Shown: in pieces, positions 35,019-45,180 of the stretch
Layout of the letters: the number at the start of each line of letters is the position of its first letter
Numbering within the stretch: position 1 is the stretch's first letter
Assembly: GCA_947579605.1 (NCBI GenBank)
Contig: OX388314.1
Location: forward strand, 19,093,982 to 19,157,981
From: Athripsodes cinereus
Lineage: Eukaryota; Arthropoda; Insecta; Trichoptera; Leptoceridae
DNA: 64,000 nt
Direction: 5' to 3'
Made by a program: the position numbers and the translations under genes
The notes under the pieces: model-generated
What the model saw: the letters and a program-made list of their open reading frames with translations, nothing else
Told to the model about the DNA's origin: nothing
The model's database searches: none

Positions 35019-35540
35019 GCTCAAGGCTGGCTTAAGTGATCACTTTGATCTATTTGAGATCTGAAAAATGAGATCCCAAAAAGATGGTTGCTTCTAAGGT
35101 TTGCATAAAGCGTCTCTCGATTGGTGGACCTTACATCGTGACAGTGAGAATGGTGGAATTGGTGAACGTTGTCACCTGTACCTATATGTGTTCAATGCAT
35201 TGTATAGATATATGGCATCGTCGCGTTAGTACCCATAATGCAAAATTCATATCTTAGTTTGGGACTTACTCAATCTGTGTGAATTGTCTATGCATATTAT
35301 GTTATGTTATTAAAATTTGATAGTATGTAATATTGGTAATATAGTTGGTTGGTACACATTTTAATCTGAACAATTATAAACAAAAAAAAATGCTTATGTA
35401 AATTCAAAAGCTCAGTTTCGAATGAATAGACAAATTAAAATGATTTTAAAAACACTGTATAATTTCCAAATTAAATTTATTCACCTCAAACGTTTTCGCC
35501 AAGGCTTCTACTTGGCATCATCAGGAGTCCTCCTGATGAT
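35019..35540 (+). repeat. 522-bp perfect tandem duplication, unit 2
   Basis: Identical to unit 1 by eye, but here the sequence continues past GATGATGC into the complete right arm of the palindrome. Unit 2 therefore probably holds the original arrangement. In unit 1 the left arm (34940-35010) is left without its partner. Confidence 0.9.
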
Positions 35541-35621
35541 GCCAAGTAGAAGCCTTGGCGAAAACGTTTGAGGTGAATAAATTTAATTTGGAAATTATAC
35601 AGTGTTTTTAAAATCATTTTA
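35438..35621. repeat. Near-perfect long palindrome with hammerhead core (Penelope-like terminus)
   Basis: The left arm starts AAAATGATTTTAAAAACACT and the right arm ends AGTGTTTTTAAAATCATTTT. Between them about 90 bp on each side pair almost without error around AGGAGTCCTCC. Each strand carries a hammerhead-like motif: plus at 35529-35573, minus at about 35484-35527. A frame starting MNFQSVNTKTF follows at 35629. Confidence 0.85.
35529..35573 (+). ncRNA. Hammerhead ribozyme motif, type I, minimal stem III
   Basis: Core CTGATGA (35533-35539), one extra T, stem II GCCAAG/CTTGGC closing a 7-nt loop, GAA (35560-35562), stem III AACGTT with no loop, and cleavage base T (35569). Stem I pairs CCTC (35529-35532) with GAGG (35570-35573). 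All conserved catalytic positions are present. The extra base after A9 and a 3-bp palindromic stem III suggest activity as a dimer, as described for hammerheads of Penelope-like elements. Activity is inferred, not shown. Confidence 0.7.
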
Positions 35622-35628
35622 ATTATAA

Positions 35629-35776
35629 TGAATTTCCAAAGTGTTAACACAAAAACATTTGATTTATTGAATAGACAAATGTTGAGTAAGTATTGGACAA
35701 CACGGGAAGAAATGGAGATGGTCTTCATCCAGGAGTGGACGGAAGTGGGTTCAATAAGGCTCTTTATACCCTTGCT
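35629..35776 (+). pseudogene. Chimeric frame: Penelope-like ORF start joined to RTE-like LINE tail
   Basis: The frame opens with MNFQSVNTKTFDLLNRQMLS, like the frame at 3827. It continues without a stop into KYWTTREEMEMVFIQEWTEV, which resembles the R/E-E-x-F-x-Q-E-W-T ending of other RTE-type LINE proteins. It stops after 49 codons. The junction near 35690 shows two unrelated elements abutting; the open frame across it is probably chance. Confidence 0.45.
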
Positions 35777-35779
35777 GCA

Positions 35780-36120
35780 ATAAATCAGCTAAGTGCATAA
35801 CAGTGTAACAAAAATGGATAAAATTCGTATTATAACCAACTAAGGTTGCTAATTTGTAATCGTTATTTTGACGACGATCAATTAAGTATGCGCTTACTTG
35901 ATTTTTATTTTAAAATGTTAATCACTAAGTTCACAGCGATTAAAAGAACAGCAGTGTAAGATAAGTATACTTGTAATAAATAATCACTTCTTTGAAACAA
36001 ATACTTAATAAAAAGTACTTAACGGTCGGTTTCATAAAAAAAGATACTAACGATAAAGCCATTTCAATTTTTATAGTTCGTTTAACTTTCACGGATTAAA
36101 TATTTCCAAAAAAAAAATAA
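35780..36120. other. AT-rich stretch, no gene seen
   Basis: Nothing recognisable. Confidence 0.45.
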
Positions 36121-36124
36121 TGTA

Positions 36125-36387
36125 TACTACTATAGTACTGTACCATCACGGCATATCCCACAAGTGAGGTAGATTAGGTTAGGAAAGCCAGCAGACCAGT
36201 TGCATATAATAAACATGCATGCTGTCCTCTCCTTGCCAATATAAAATCAAAACATTCAGAACGGGTAGCAAATCTCATCACTGAAATTAAGATGTAAAAT
36301 ATCTTATTTTTTTCGAACACCTGCCTTTTATGGGACACTCGAAAACTTACGGAGAAGAGTGGGAGACCGATTCCTTACCGGGTGTCC
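36125..36387 (-). repeat. SINE-A copy, nearly full length
   Basis: Minus-strand element. The tail end is ACTACTATAGTACTGTACCA, followed by CATCACGGCATATCCCACAA. The start region, CCGGTAAGGAATCGGTCTCC in reverse complement, ends near 36387. It carries a small insertion (GGTTAGGAAA) relative to the copy at 48157. Confidence 0.8.
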
Positions 36388-36389
36388 AA

Positions 36390-37500
36390 AATGTCAAAAT
36401 AAACATTATCAAATGTCCTCAGGAAATTGTATATTTGCTACATCACGCTACGTTTTTGATGAATGATTCGATGGCTCAAAGATTTATTTATTATTTATAA
36501 CCATCAGTTGTCACGCGTTATTCTATAATATAATTTTGAATATAATGAGTAATGACATCTGGTGTTCCGAAATGAAACTGAAGAAGATCCTCTTAATTTG
36601 ATGTTAGATTGTGAAACGCAAATTTTACATTCAAGATAAAGGGACTTAATCTTTTATGAAACCGGGTGTGATATGAATCTATGTAGCTATTGAAATGGTA
36701 TTTTGCCCTTCGCTATAAAAGTAGCAGGAAAATGGTTGGTCCTGGAGAAATAAAAATAGCATTCGTTCATACCATTCGTTCTCTCAGTTTGGACGCATTT
36801 ATTATAAAAATTGCCAACAAACGTCTGGTCTCGGCATACGCTTATTTTTTAAAATAAATATGCAGATGATTTCGCAGTTAATCTTCATTTACTCTCAAAC
36901 ACCCTCATCGTGAGCAAAAATAATAAAGAATTGAAAATTATTTTAAAAAACGGCCGATCGATGTAAAGTTATATCTTGCGAAGTTAAATTCATATTAACA
37001 AAGATGGTATTTTTTACCGTTGCATGATTTCACCATTTCAAAATAACATTTTATGCGAAGGTTGTCAGGTTGTTGAAAGAGTATCTTGATTTAAAAAATC
37101 TATTCATTGATTAGGTACCTACATATTATTAAAGGAGTGTTCTAGGACGTTCTAAAAAGAGAGATTAATTTTTAATTCACAGTTGTTCTTTATTTTTGTT
37201 ACTGTTACTTTTGTATGCACTTACTCTTATCCATGTCTGGTATTGTTTACACGTTACAAGGTTTGTGTTCCATATCCATTCACTAATTACATACAAATTT
37301 ACTTAAGCCAGACAAATTAACAAGATCGTTCATTCCTGAGAGATAATAATGCTTTAGACGCTGTTGGAGAATGGATTTATGATCTTGTCACAACTGAAAG
37401 CTTAAACCCTGGATCGTGATTAAAACCAGAAGAAATTTTTTTATTTTTAAAATGAAACTATCATTATGAGATAGGCAGAGATTATCAACCGCCATTACTC
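36390..37500. other. AT-rich stretch with an isolated TATA-like word
   Basis: GCTATAAAAGTAGCAGG at 36711-36727 resembles an insect TATA box, but no initiator at the right spacing and no downstream frame are seen. I do not call a promoter. Confidence 0.35.
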
Positions 37501-37504
37501 ATAT

Positions 37505-37704
37505 GTATTAATAATAATAACTAGACATTTTTTTAAGATGCTCCGTTTTGTTGAAAAACCACCGCAAGGGGCCATTCAAGAATCATAACACCTCCTGAAC
37601 AATAGGGTCTTTAACCCTGCCTTGATCACCTCCACACTCTCCAGAGTTCGCAATTCATAGAGAATTTTATTCCACAGCAACGTACTAGCCACACAGAAGG
37701 CACG
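37505..37704 (-). pseudogene. LINE-T C-terminus and 3' end with (TTA)n tail
   Basis: The minus-strand frame reads RAFCVASTLLWNKILYELRT, then LESVEVIKAGLKTLLFRRCY and a stop at 37576-37578. S/A-x-x-L-W-N-x-x-L-x-x-x-x-R-x-x-x-S-x-x-x-x-K-x-x-L-K-x-x-L-F is the classic C-terminus of CR1/L2-like LINE proteins. The 3' UTR is about 60 bp and ends in TTATTATTATTA. This copy has no internal stop in the visible 42 codons. Confidence 0.6.
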
Positions 37705-37709
37705 GTTAT

Positions 37710-38290
37710 CGACAGGTTACATTAAAACTTTATAAATCTACCATAAATAGTCTTAAACCTCGTTTACATTTGTACCTAATTTACAAATCGTAAAGAGGTT
37801 CTGAATGCAAAGTTTTTTTCTGAAGCATTTTATTCTAGTAGATATGCCATATTTCTAATTGAAAAATGTTGAACCTACTATAACTTACTTTGATGTTATG
37901 AAATCCGCTCTTTTTGATTAAGTAATCTTAAAGTGTCGATTATTAGCCACGATCAATATAATTATTCTGATCACGGATTTATAAAACCGATGCGTTGCCA
38001 AGTATCAGTTTAATTTAATCAACATCTTTTCATTAAAGCTCTATCAAAAGCTTTATCAAGGAATAATGTATGCAGGTACTGACAAAGTGACTAAGTGTTT
38101 ACATGCTTTCTCACTAGTATCTACAGCTGCAATGTGGATGCTTAAAAATGCATGAGTTAGTACATAAGGAAATCATAAATAAAAACTAATAAATACTTAA
38201 ATATTTGAGATGTGGTAGGTACTGAATACGCATGTTGTGAATCTCGTGGACTGAGGACAAATATGTCTATCATTCAAAAGATTAAGGTCA
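37710..38290. other. AT-rich stretch, no gene seen
   Basis: Nothing recognisable. Confidence 0.45.
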
Positions 38291-38294
38291 AAAA

Positions 38295-38410
38295 TAGACT
38301 CTAATCCGTCTTGAAACTCACCTTACAGTTTCTTGGACATGCCGAGAGAAGAGTATCAATAACTGGAACGTATAAGGAGCACGAAGAAGAGAATAAATCA
38401 ACGCTGGTAA
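38295..38410 (+). pseudogene. LINE RT C-terminal scrap (third lineage)
   Basis: The frame includes LKLTLQFLGHAERRVSITGT, then YKEHEEEN. L-Q-F/Y-F/L-G-H-x-x-R-R is a common late motif of endonuclease-reverse transcriptase LINEs. It sits directly upstream of the R1 copy but differs from R1 in the same motif (RRWSWLGHVLRM), so it is a separate older fragment. Confidence 0.45.
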
Positions 38411-38444
38411 AACGGAGTACATATGTAATAGTACATGCACGAGT

Positions 38445-39105
38445 ACTCACACCCCACTAATGGTTGGTAATTCCCAAATATCTCAGGTAAGCAAATTCAG
38501 GTACCTGGGAGCAACCATAACGCCAGAGGGTGATCTCCGGTCGGAATTACCAATCCGCATAGGAGCAGCTAGCGGGGCTTTCAATAACATGAACAAAGTT
38601 TGGAAGGCGTCTGGACTCAGCATCAGGACAAAATGTCGCTTGTTCAATGCGTGCATCATCCCAATCCTTCTATATGGCTGTGAGTCTTGGCACTTAACCA
38701 AGGCTCAAGAGCGGAAGATACTCAGCTTTGAAAACAAGTGTCTTAGAAGAATTTTGGATGTCAAATGGTATGAACATGTTACAAAGGATGCTGTGCGCCG
38801 GCGCACCCAGCAGAGACCTGTAATCTCCGTAATACAGGAGAGACGATGGTCCTGGCTGGGACATGTTTTGAGAATGCCTAATGATAGTTGGCCAAAAAGA
38901 GCACTGTTCTTCCGTCCGCAGGGGTTTCGTCGGCCCGGGCGTCCCTCTTTCACAATACACCGTTCCTATGACAACGATATCAGAGCGCAGGGAATGTCGT
39001 GGAAAGAGGTGACGCAGTTGGCACAGAGACGCTCTGAATGGAGGAGTATGGTTTCTGCCCTGTGCTCCCGAGAGGAGCGTTGAGGGCGATGAGGTGAGAT
39101 GAGAT
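38445..39105 (+). mobile_element. R1: RTE-like LINE, 5'-truncated, longest copy
   Basis: A 5'-truncated LINE that carries the end of the reverse transcriptase ORF and a very short 3' UTR with a GATGA-rich simple tail. Nine further R1 ends occur in the window, on both strands, all sharing CTCCCGAGAGGAGCGTTGAG. Repeated independent truncation at different points and a common 3' end are the signature of target-primed reverse transcription. Confidence 0.8.
38460..39083 (+). CDS. RTE-like reverse transcriptase, C-terminal 207 residues
   Basis: An uninterrupted frame with SKFRYLGATITPEGDLRSEL at its start, then the LLYGCESWHLTKAQE block (around residue 70), RRWSWLGHVLRMPNDSWPKR (about 128-147) and a basic PGRPSFTIHRS region. 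The protein ends in VSALCSREER. These belong to the thumb and C-terminal region after the catalytic YADD motif, which is missing along with the endonuclease. The open frame continues upstream of the ATG, so the ATG is not a biological start. The lack of stops suggests a fairly young insertion. It is not expected to be active. Confidence 0.8.
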   Translation: MVGNSQISQVSKFRYLGATITPEGDLRSELPIRIGAASGAFNNMNKVWKASGLSIRTKCRLFNACIIPILLYGCESWHLTKAQERKILSFENKCLRRILDVKWYEHVTKDAVRRRTQQRPVISVIQERRWSWLGHVLRMPNDSWPKRALFFRPQGFRRPGRPSFTIHRSYDNDIRAQGMSWKEVTQLAQRRSEWRSMVSALCSREER

Positions 39106-39109
39106 GAAA

Positions 39110-40870
39110 TTATGGCTATCACAAGCTAACGAGTGGTGGAAGCAATGAGTATTACAGCGTGTCGGGAGCACTGGAGAACTGTAATGAATTGTGTAGCAAA
39201 AGTGATAGCAGGTCACAATCCTCAGAATTAAGGGCAACGACACAGAAAAAGAAGGAAATCATTATCCATGAAGATATAGATTTATTTTATTCAATTAGTA
39301 TGATTTCGAATTGAAATGGATCCGGTTTGTTAGCAGAAATGAATAAATTATTAATAATAATATTAATTTGCCCACTGGCATCAATAATAACTCCTCTACC
39401 TACGTATATGAAATCTCATAAATAAAAAAGAACATACCTAATATATCACAAAGAATTCATCTGTAACATAAATAAGCACATCCTTATTACAATGGGTAAT
39501 TATGATTTTTTTTACATTTGTCATGATCTGATAAGAGTGGTCTGCAGTTGTATATAGTTGTCTCCTTTCATCTCATTGAGAAATAAAATAAAAATCATAT
39601 TGTGTACATACATATTATTATTATTATTTAAGTCATCGGCCAGGTGAAGTATATAGAATATTTAATATGTTGTGAGTAATCGTAAAATTTTGGTTACCTA
39701 ATGAAAAGTCTCTATTTTTGAAATGAAAATAAATAATAATAAAACTCCTTAAGTCTATGAGCACTTTCTCAGCGATTTCTTTCAGCTGACCAAACTAAAG
39801 AATGAGATTTTGTCTACATACATATTAGGTATATGTAAATAATTGACAGTAAACATAAGCATGTGTTTTTTTTACAAAACTCACTGATAATGTGTAAAAC
39901 TTTTATCTTTTCAAAAAAAAAACTTATGACTTGATTTTCCAAACTAAATATTATACTGGTTGGCATTAAGTTTGAAAGAACAATTATAAATTTTGTTAAA
40001 GCACCAAATAATATTTGTGTTTACTTAAAAATAATATAAAGACAAGCACATATCTCGTTAGCATACCTATAGTTTGTATAATTTATATGTCTATTTGTAA
40101 AATAAAAAGACGTAACCAATTTCAAAAGTATAGGTATCGAATACTGTAATATCAACGAATTATCAACTATGTATGTCATGTCATCGGCTCTCATAATTAT
40201 GATTTTATTTCTCGGGAAACTGAGTTAAATTTGGATATTATTTAGTCATTTTGTAATAACGTTGATTAATGTGGATTGCCTGTAACATTTGTAACATTAT
40301 TCAGCCACACCCATTCTTTGAAGATGATCAGATAGCATTCTAATAGTTCACTTAATACACATATTAAAATATCACGATCATGATTATTTATTGAATCTAC
40401 AAAACATATAAAATGTTCCCTAAACATACAACCATCTCACTTTCAACCAATGTAAAGAAATGAATAAGAAATATAAAACGTGTTTGATAATAATATAAAT
40501 TATTAATGCGATTGCAGAATGCGTAGGAATTCAAGACGCGTATCAAAACAACAATAAAAACCCATAATGTCCATTATTGTATGAAAATGTTAATAAATTA
40601 TGCTGTATTTATTTCAATTTGATATCAAACGATTTTCATACTTATATTCATACTGTATAGGATGTATTTTGCAGATTTTAGTATTTAATGTGCTTAAATA
40701 CACTTTGTTATTAATGATTTTGATATATCTCCATTATTATTGGCTATGAAGGATACTTTATTAGTGAAGGACACCTCTGGGATTGAGTTGAATGTCCTGT
40801 GATATGATTGCACTTATTGAATCGATGGACACAAAGATTTTCATCATATTTATTACACATTTATATTACT
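39110..40870. other. AT-rich stretch, no gene seen
   Basis: An AATAATAATATTAATTTG run is at 39350-39370 and ATTATTATTATTATT at 39617-39630. No known repeat. Confidence 0.45.
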
Positions 40871-40874
40871 TATA

Positions 40875-41165
40875 TAACATATTAATAATAATAATAATAT
40901 GGACAATTTGTATTTGGCGCCGTTTAATGATTCGTGACCATCTCAAGAACGCTGTGACATTTTCTGAACAGCATTGTTTTCAGCTTGCTTCTGAATGTGG
41001 CAGTATAGGTTGGTTCTGTCTTAAATCCGTTGTTTATCAGTTCTAGGCAGTTCCTCTCTGCGAATTCGGAAGTGTTTGCCCTGTTGGGTTCTACAAGCTT
41101 GTTGACAGTGGTGAAAGTTGATCGCAGTGGTCACCTCAGAGTTTCGTCGGTAGGACAGAGCTCAG
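40875..41165 (-). pseudogene. LINE-T C-terminus and 3' end with (TTA)n tail
   Basis: The minus frame includes NTSEFAERNCLELINNGFKT, then EPTYTATFRSKLKTMLFRKC, then HSVLEMVTNH and a stop. The TFRSKLKTMLF block matches the K-x-x-L-K-T-x-L-F ending of the copy at 37576. The 3' UTR is very short (GGCGCCAAATACAAATTG), followed by TTATTATTATTATTA. One upstream stop (after DETLR) shows decay. Confidence 0.55.
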
Positions 41166-41232
41166 CGAGGGATAGGGATGTTGGAGGTGTAGGTATACCT
41201 ACATAATGACAAAATTAAATTGAATCTAGTAT

Positions 41233-41392
41233 CTCTCACAAGTTAGTGAGGTAAATAGTAGACCAACTGCATTTAATGAATATTCATGCCGTCGTCGCTG
41301 AACCAAACATTATTTGTATTTTTTTGACGAATTTTAAGAACACTCGAAAATTTTGGAAAAAGTGTAGGAAACCTATGTCGGGAACTCCACGT
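41233..41392 (-). repeat. SINE-A remnant, decayed
   Basis: Minus strand retains CACTCGAAAATTTTGG-type and GAATATTCATGCCGTCGTCG-type blocks in SINE-A order. The AGTTAGTGAGGTAAATAGTA end corresponds to the CCCCACTTGTGGG region. Confidence 0.4.
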
Positions 41393-41399
41393 AAATGTG

Positions 41400-42180
41400 T
41401 AATAGCCTATATCCCACAAAGGTAATGTCTACTATTAAATGGAACATTTTCAAATCAATGTGCAATAAAAAATAATATAAAAACATAATTATGTCAAAAT
41501 GAATGTCCCAATACTATTTTCAAGACTCTATAGTAGGTATATATGTACGTAGTTGGATGATGTTATTTTTATTAAATAATTGTTAACATTTTTACAAGAA
41601 TGTTATTATACAAATTTTTTGATATAAATATGTCACGTTAATAAGTTTTCACGATGTCCAACGCTTATTTTATGATAATAATCGAAAATAAGAATAAATA
41701 AATAAATAAATATATATTGGGATAATGGTAAAACATACACCTAAATTAACAAGATATAAAATTCAGCAAAAAAATACAATTTTACAATACGACCGTTGTA
41801 ACATGGCAGATAAAATCGATATACCTATCTAATAATTATTGTAAGCGCCAGTATTAGCATACTAATGACGCCATTACGTTGCAAATATTTTGGTAATTTT
41901 TGACACTTTGGATTATTCCCACGACATCCTTTTTTTATTGTAGTGCGTTATGGAGATTTTTAGAATATTGGATTTATAAAAAATACCAATTTAATTTTGT
42001 CAATGAACGTAGTAATTTTTGTGACTTTTATATCTTATTATACCTATTTGATATTTATAGTATAATTTGAAACAAAAAAAGCTGTTAGAAATGTTCTTTT
42101 TCCGACGGGTTGAACGGCAAATATTTTTAGTCCCCAAACACAGCGTAAAATTATAGTTGACACTCGATGTAATAATAATA
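41400..42180. other. AT-rich stretch, no gene seen
   Basis: AAATAAATAAATAAATA run near 41695-41712. No repeat of known class. Confidence 0.45.
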
Positions 42181-42277
42181 ATAATGAAGAGTATTTAGAG
42201 CGCCATCTTTGTGCCATAGCACCTCGAGGATGCTGTACCTAGATGATATTGGTTTATCTTTAAAAAAAATGTCTGTG

Positions 42278-42490
42278 TCAAAAATTTAAATACAAAATGT
42301 AGTTACTAAAAGAAAATGAATGTGATGAATGCTTACACAAAAGGCTAACATTTTTTGATGTTGGATGATTTGTTTCTTTGGAGCCGTTTAACGAACCTTT
42401 GACCGCCTCAAAGGTGCTGGTGAAAAGGGTTGCTTTCATTTTTCTTCTAAAATCGGTGGTGTTGCTCTGAAGCCACAGATCAGCAGACAA
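42278..42490 (-). pseudogene. LINE-T C-terminal remnant
   Basis: The minus frame reads DLWLQSNTTDFRRKMKATLF, then TSTFEAVKGSLNGSKETNHP. F-R-R-K-M-K-A-T-L-F parallels F-R-S-K-L-K-T-M-L-F of the copy at 40.9 kb. The DNA GGTTCGTTAAACGGCTCCAA parallels its tail. Coding and tail sequence now read through in one frame. Confidence 0.5.
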
Positions 42491-42734
42491 CCTCTTCCAT
42501 TTTTATCAATAATTTATACCCATATGCTTTTCAAATGCTCTAAGTAGAAACAAAAATATTACACATTATCAGTACGATATTGTTATCTATTATTTAAAGA
42601 AAAGTACAGCTTACACTGGAACCTTAACACCTTTAGACCAATGCGACGTCAGCACGAGAAAAACAACACAGAAAGAAGAATAGAATTTTGTTGTTGAAAG
42701 TTTCGAAAGTTGCATATGTGTTTAGTGTCTATTG

Positions 42735-42866
42735 AGTTATATGCCACTCATTCTGAATATTTTTAGTTTAATTGGTACGCAGAGGACGACCTCTATGTTA
42801 ATTACAAGGAACAATTAGTTTACTGGCTACCCCGTTTGTGGGAACCCATGATAGTATAGACAGATA
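42735..42866 (+). repeat. SINE-A copy, 5'-truncated, target of LINE insertion
   Basis: GCCACTCATTCTGAAT, TTGGTACGCAGAGGACGACC and CTGGCTACCCCGTTTGTGGG follow SINE-A, ending CATGATAGTATAGACAGATA. The CR1-like LINE starts immediately afterwards, so it integrated into the tail of this SINE. Confidence 0.65.
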
Positions 42867-42870
42867 GATA

Positions 42871-44100
42871 CGTTGACGGCAGGAGTTCCTCAGGGCGGGA
42901 TCCTTTCACCACTCTTATTTTCGCTTTACATCAACTCAATAGTCGAACATATAAATGTAGGCTACCATCTGTATGCAGATGATTTACAAATTTACTCACA
43001 TTTCGAGTTGGATCAAGCACAGCTTGCACTCTCTCACATAAATGGTGAATTGGACCGCATTTCTCATTGGGCACAGCAAAATGGTTTGTTACTGAATACT
43101 TCAAAATCTCAAGCAATCCTAATAGGCAGTTCTCGCCTCTTACCTAAAATTCCAATTGACACTTTACCCAAACTCTACCTCAATAACTCTGAAATTTCTC
43201 TCTCAAAAAAGGTTAAGAATCTTGGTATGTTTTTCAATCAACATTTATCCTGGCAGTCTCAGGTTGGAGAGGTAAGTCGCAAATTTTTCTTTAGTCTCCA
43301 TTCTCTTAGGCGACACCAAAATTTTCTTCCCCGAGAGACTAAAATACTCCTATCACAAACCTTACTTCTACCTTTGCTGGAGTATGCGGATGTGGCCTAT
43401 CTGGACATCAACAACGAACAATTGATGAAACTGGAGCGTTTGCAAAACATCTGCATTCGTTTCATTTTTGGACTTCGAAAATTTGATCATATCTCTCAAT
43501 ATAGAAACGAGCTCAAATGGTTGAAAATGTCACAGCGTCGCAATCTGCATATTCTCTGCCTGCTCTTTAATGTTCTCCGCAATCCCTATACTCCGAGCTA
43601 CCTAAAATCTTGTTTTACGCCTTTGGCATCTCATGGTTTGCCTCTTCGTTCTGGTGCACTTGGTACGTTAACTATTCCCACTCATCGAACATCTTTTGTC
43701 ACATCTTCCTTCACTATACATGCAGCTCGGTTATGGAATGATTTGCCTTTACTGATCAGACTTGCTCCTTCAATTTCCATTTTCAAAAGTAGACTGAAAC
43801 ATCATTATCTTGCTCTCAATAACCCATCATAATTCCATCCCCTTCCTTGTCCCCCTTTCCCCATTCCACTTTATGCATGTATTATATATATATATATATA
43901 TTTTTTTTTTAATTTTTGTATGGGTATATTTATTTACTATTTTGTATTTTTTCTATGGTTCTGGCATGTACTTTATTATTTTTCTTATTTTTTTTTCAAA
44001 CATCAGGTTGGTTGGCAGAAATTGCCATTTGGCAATAAACCCGCCTTTTGTACAATGTACTTATTATTGTCACAATAAAGTTTATTTTATTTATTATTTT
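42871..44100 (+). mobile_element. CR1-like LINE, 5'-truncated, with 7-bp target duplication
   Basis: Contains an intact partial ORF, then a 3' UTR with a (TA)10-type microsatellite (43881-43903) and the hairpin GGCAGAAATTGCCATTTGGC followed by AATAAACCCGCC. An A/T-rich ATTTTATTTATTATTTT tail ends the element. ATAGATA occurs directly before (42864-42870) and after (44101-44107), a plausible target-site duplication. Of all elements here this looks the youngest. Confidence 0.8.
42873..43832 (+). CDS. CR1-like reverse transcriptase, C-terminal 319 residues
   Basis: The frame opens within the reverse transcriptase domain. AGVPQGGILSPLLFSLYIN (residues 3-21) is the conserved P-Q-G-x-x-L-S-P block. 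YADD (34-37) is the catalytic motif with both metal-binding aspartates. The rest is thumb and C-terminal domain, ending with the R-T-S-F...F-T-I-H-A-A-R-L-W-N-D-L-P...F-K-S-R-L-K-H-H-Y-L signature typical of CR1/L2/Jockey-group LINEs. The endonuclease and the N-terminal half of RT are missing through 5' truncation, so the frame starts at a TTG codon that is no real start. No internal stop or frameshift is seen over 319 codons. Confidence 0.9.
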   Translation: MTAGVPQGGILSPLLFSLYINSIVEHINVGYHLYADDLQIYSHFELDQAQLALSHINGELDRISHWAQQNGLLLNTSKSQAILIGSSRLLPKIPIDTLPKLYLNNSEISLSKKVKNLGMFFNQHLSWQSQVGEVSRKFFFSLHSLRRHQNFLPRETKILLSQTLLLPLLEYADVAYLDINNEQLMKLERLQNICIRFIFGLRKFDHISQYRNELKWLKMSQRRNLHILCLLFNVLRNPYTPSYLKSCFTPLASHGLPLRSGALGTLTIPTHRTSFVTSSFTIHAARLWNDLPLLIRLAPSISIFKSRLKHHYLALNNPS

Positions 44101-44109
44101 ATAGATATT

Positions 44110-44765
44110 AATAATAAATTGACAGCGTGCGCTAGGGCTCACCTAATAAATTATCAACCATTTCGTAAGCCAAGTTAATTTAGTTACAAGATTCTTGATA
44201 CATATTATAATAATGTAAGTACCCAAGGTAAATAAAGGTATTATTTATATTATATTATTTATATAGATATAGTTAGAACATACATATGTTTGTGTGTGTA
44301 TAAGGTGGTAGGTGTATTAAGTGTTGGATATCGCACGAGCAGAGGGAGAGAGTCGACGTGTTGGGTCCAAATGTAATAACAATAATTTAAATAGCCTCAG
44401 CCTCTCAAAATACTTAATGAGAACCGAGTATCTAGATAATTTTGAATTGGTACATCTTATTTATATTAGAATTATTTAATACACAGGGTGAACATTATTT
44501 CTAAATACTAATTAAATATTTCACTTTCCTAATCTGTCTTAATTGTAGCCTTATTTAAAAATATAGATCTTTTGGACACTATTGTTAAGATTAAAAGTAT
44601 CATTGCATATTGTTGGTATTTATTTTGTAAAACTCTAAATTAATCAGTAAATAAAATATGACGGTAAGTTTTATAAGCGTGACTCGAGTTTTGATAATAT
44701 GTATTCTCTTTTTCAAACGGAGTCTTACAACGAATTTACGGTAAATAATTGAATTTTATTTCTTG
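44110..44765. other. AT-rich stretch, no gene seen
   Basis: Nothing recognisable. Confidence 0.45.
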
Positions 44766-44769
44766 ATTA

Positions 44770-44905
44770 AAAGGATCGTGCCATCGACGAGGTGTGCTTT
44801 CTATTTAGAATGTCTAATTTTTGGGGCACGAAGAACACGACCTGTATATTTCTTGCACTCTGAGAGTCTACTGATTTACAAGATATGCCATAATGATATG
44901 CAATG
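44770..44905 (+). repeat. SINE-A remnant, decayed
   Basis: TTTAGAATGTCTAATTTTTG, GGCACGAAGAACACGACCTG and AGATATGCCATAATGATATG are spaced as in the SINE-A middle and 3' part. Confidence 0.5.
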
Positions 44906-45180
44906 ACATAAGATAGATGAATTCAGATTATTCTAAAAATTTTCATCAAGATTTCTGTTTATCAATATACTTAGTTCATTGTTGGTAGAGAGAATGGGCT
45001 GTGCACGAAGTAAACAGCATTTTTTTAATAAAAATAATCCTTAGAATAGATTAGAAACTCTTGTACACTCATCGCTAAAACTGATTAAAACCCTAAACAT
45101 AAATATTATATTATGTGTCAAACTAATTTTTAAACAGTTGAGACAAATTTTGTTGATGATTTTATAAAAAAAACTTCCTT

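Noticed and set aside
36711..36727. Core promoter at GCTATAAAAG
   Set aside because: No initiator at 25-30 bp and no plausible downstream exon.
38694..39122. 142-codon minus-strand frame and neighbours at 38483-39243
   Set aside because: These are antisense shadows of the R1 reverse transcriptase frame.
42873..43832. Host protein-coding gene for the 319-codon frame
   Set aside because: It starts mid-domain at a non-ATG codon and carries YADD and the CR1-like C-terminus, with a LINE 3' UTR and target duplication.
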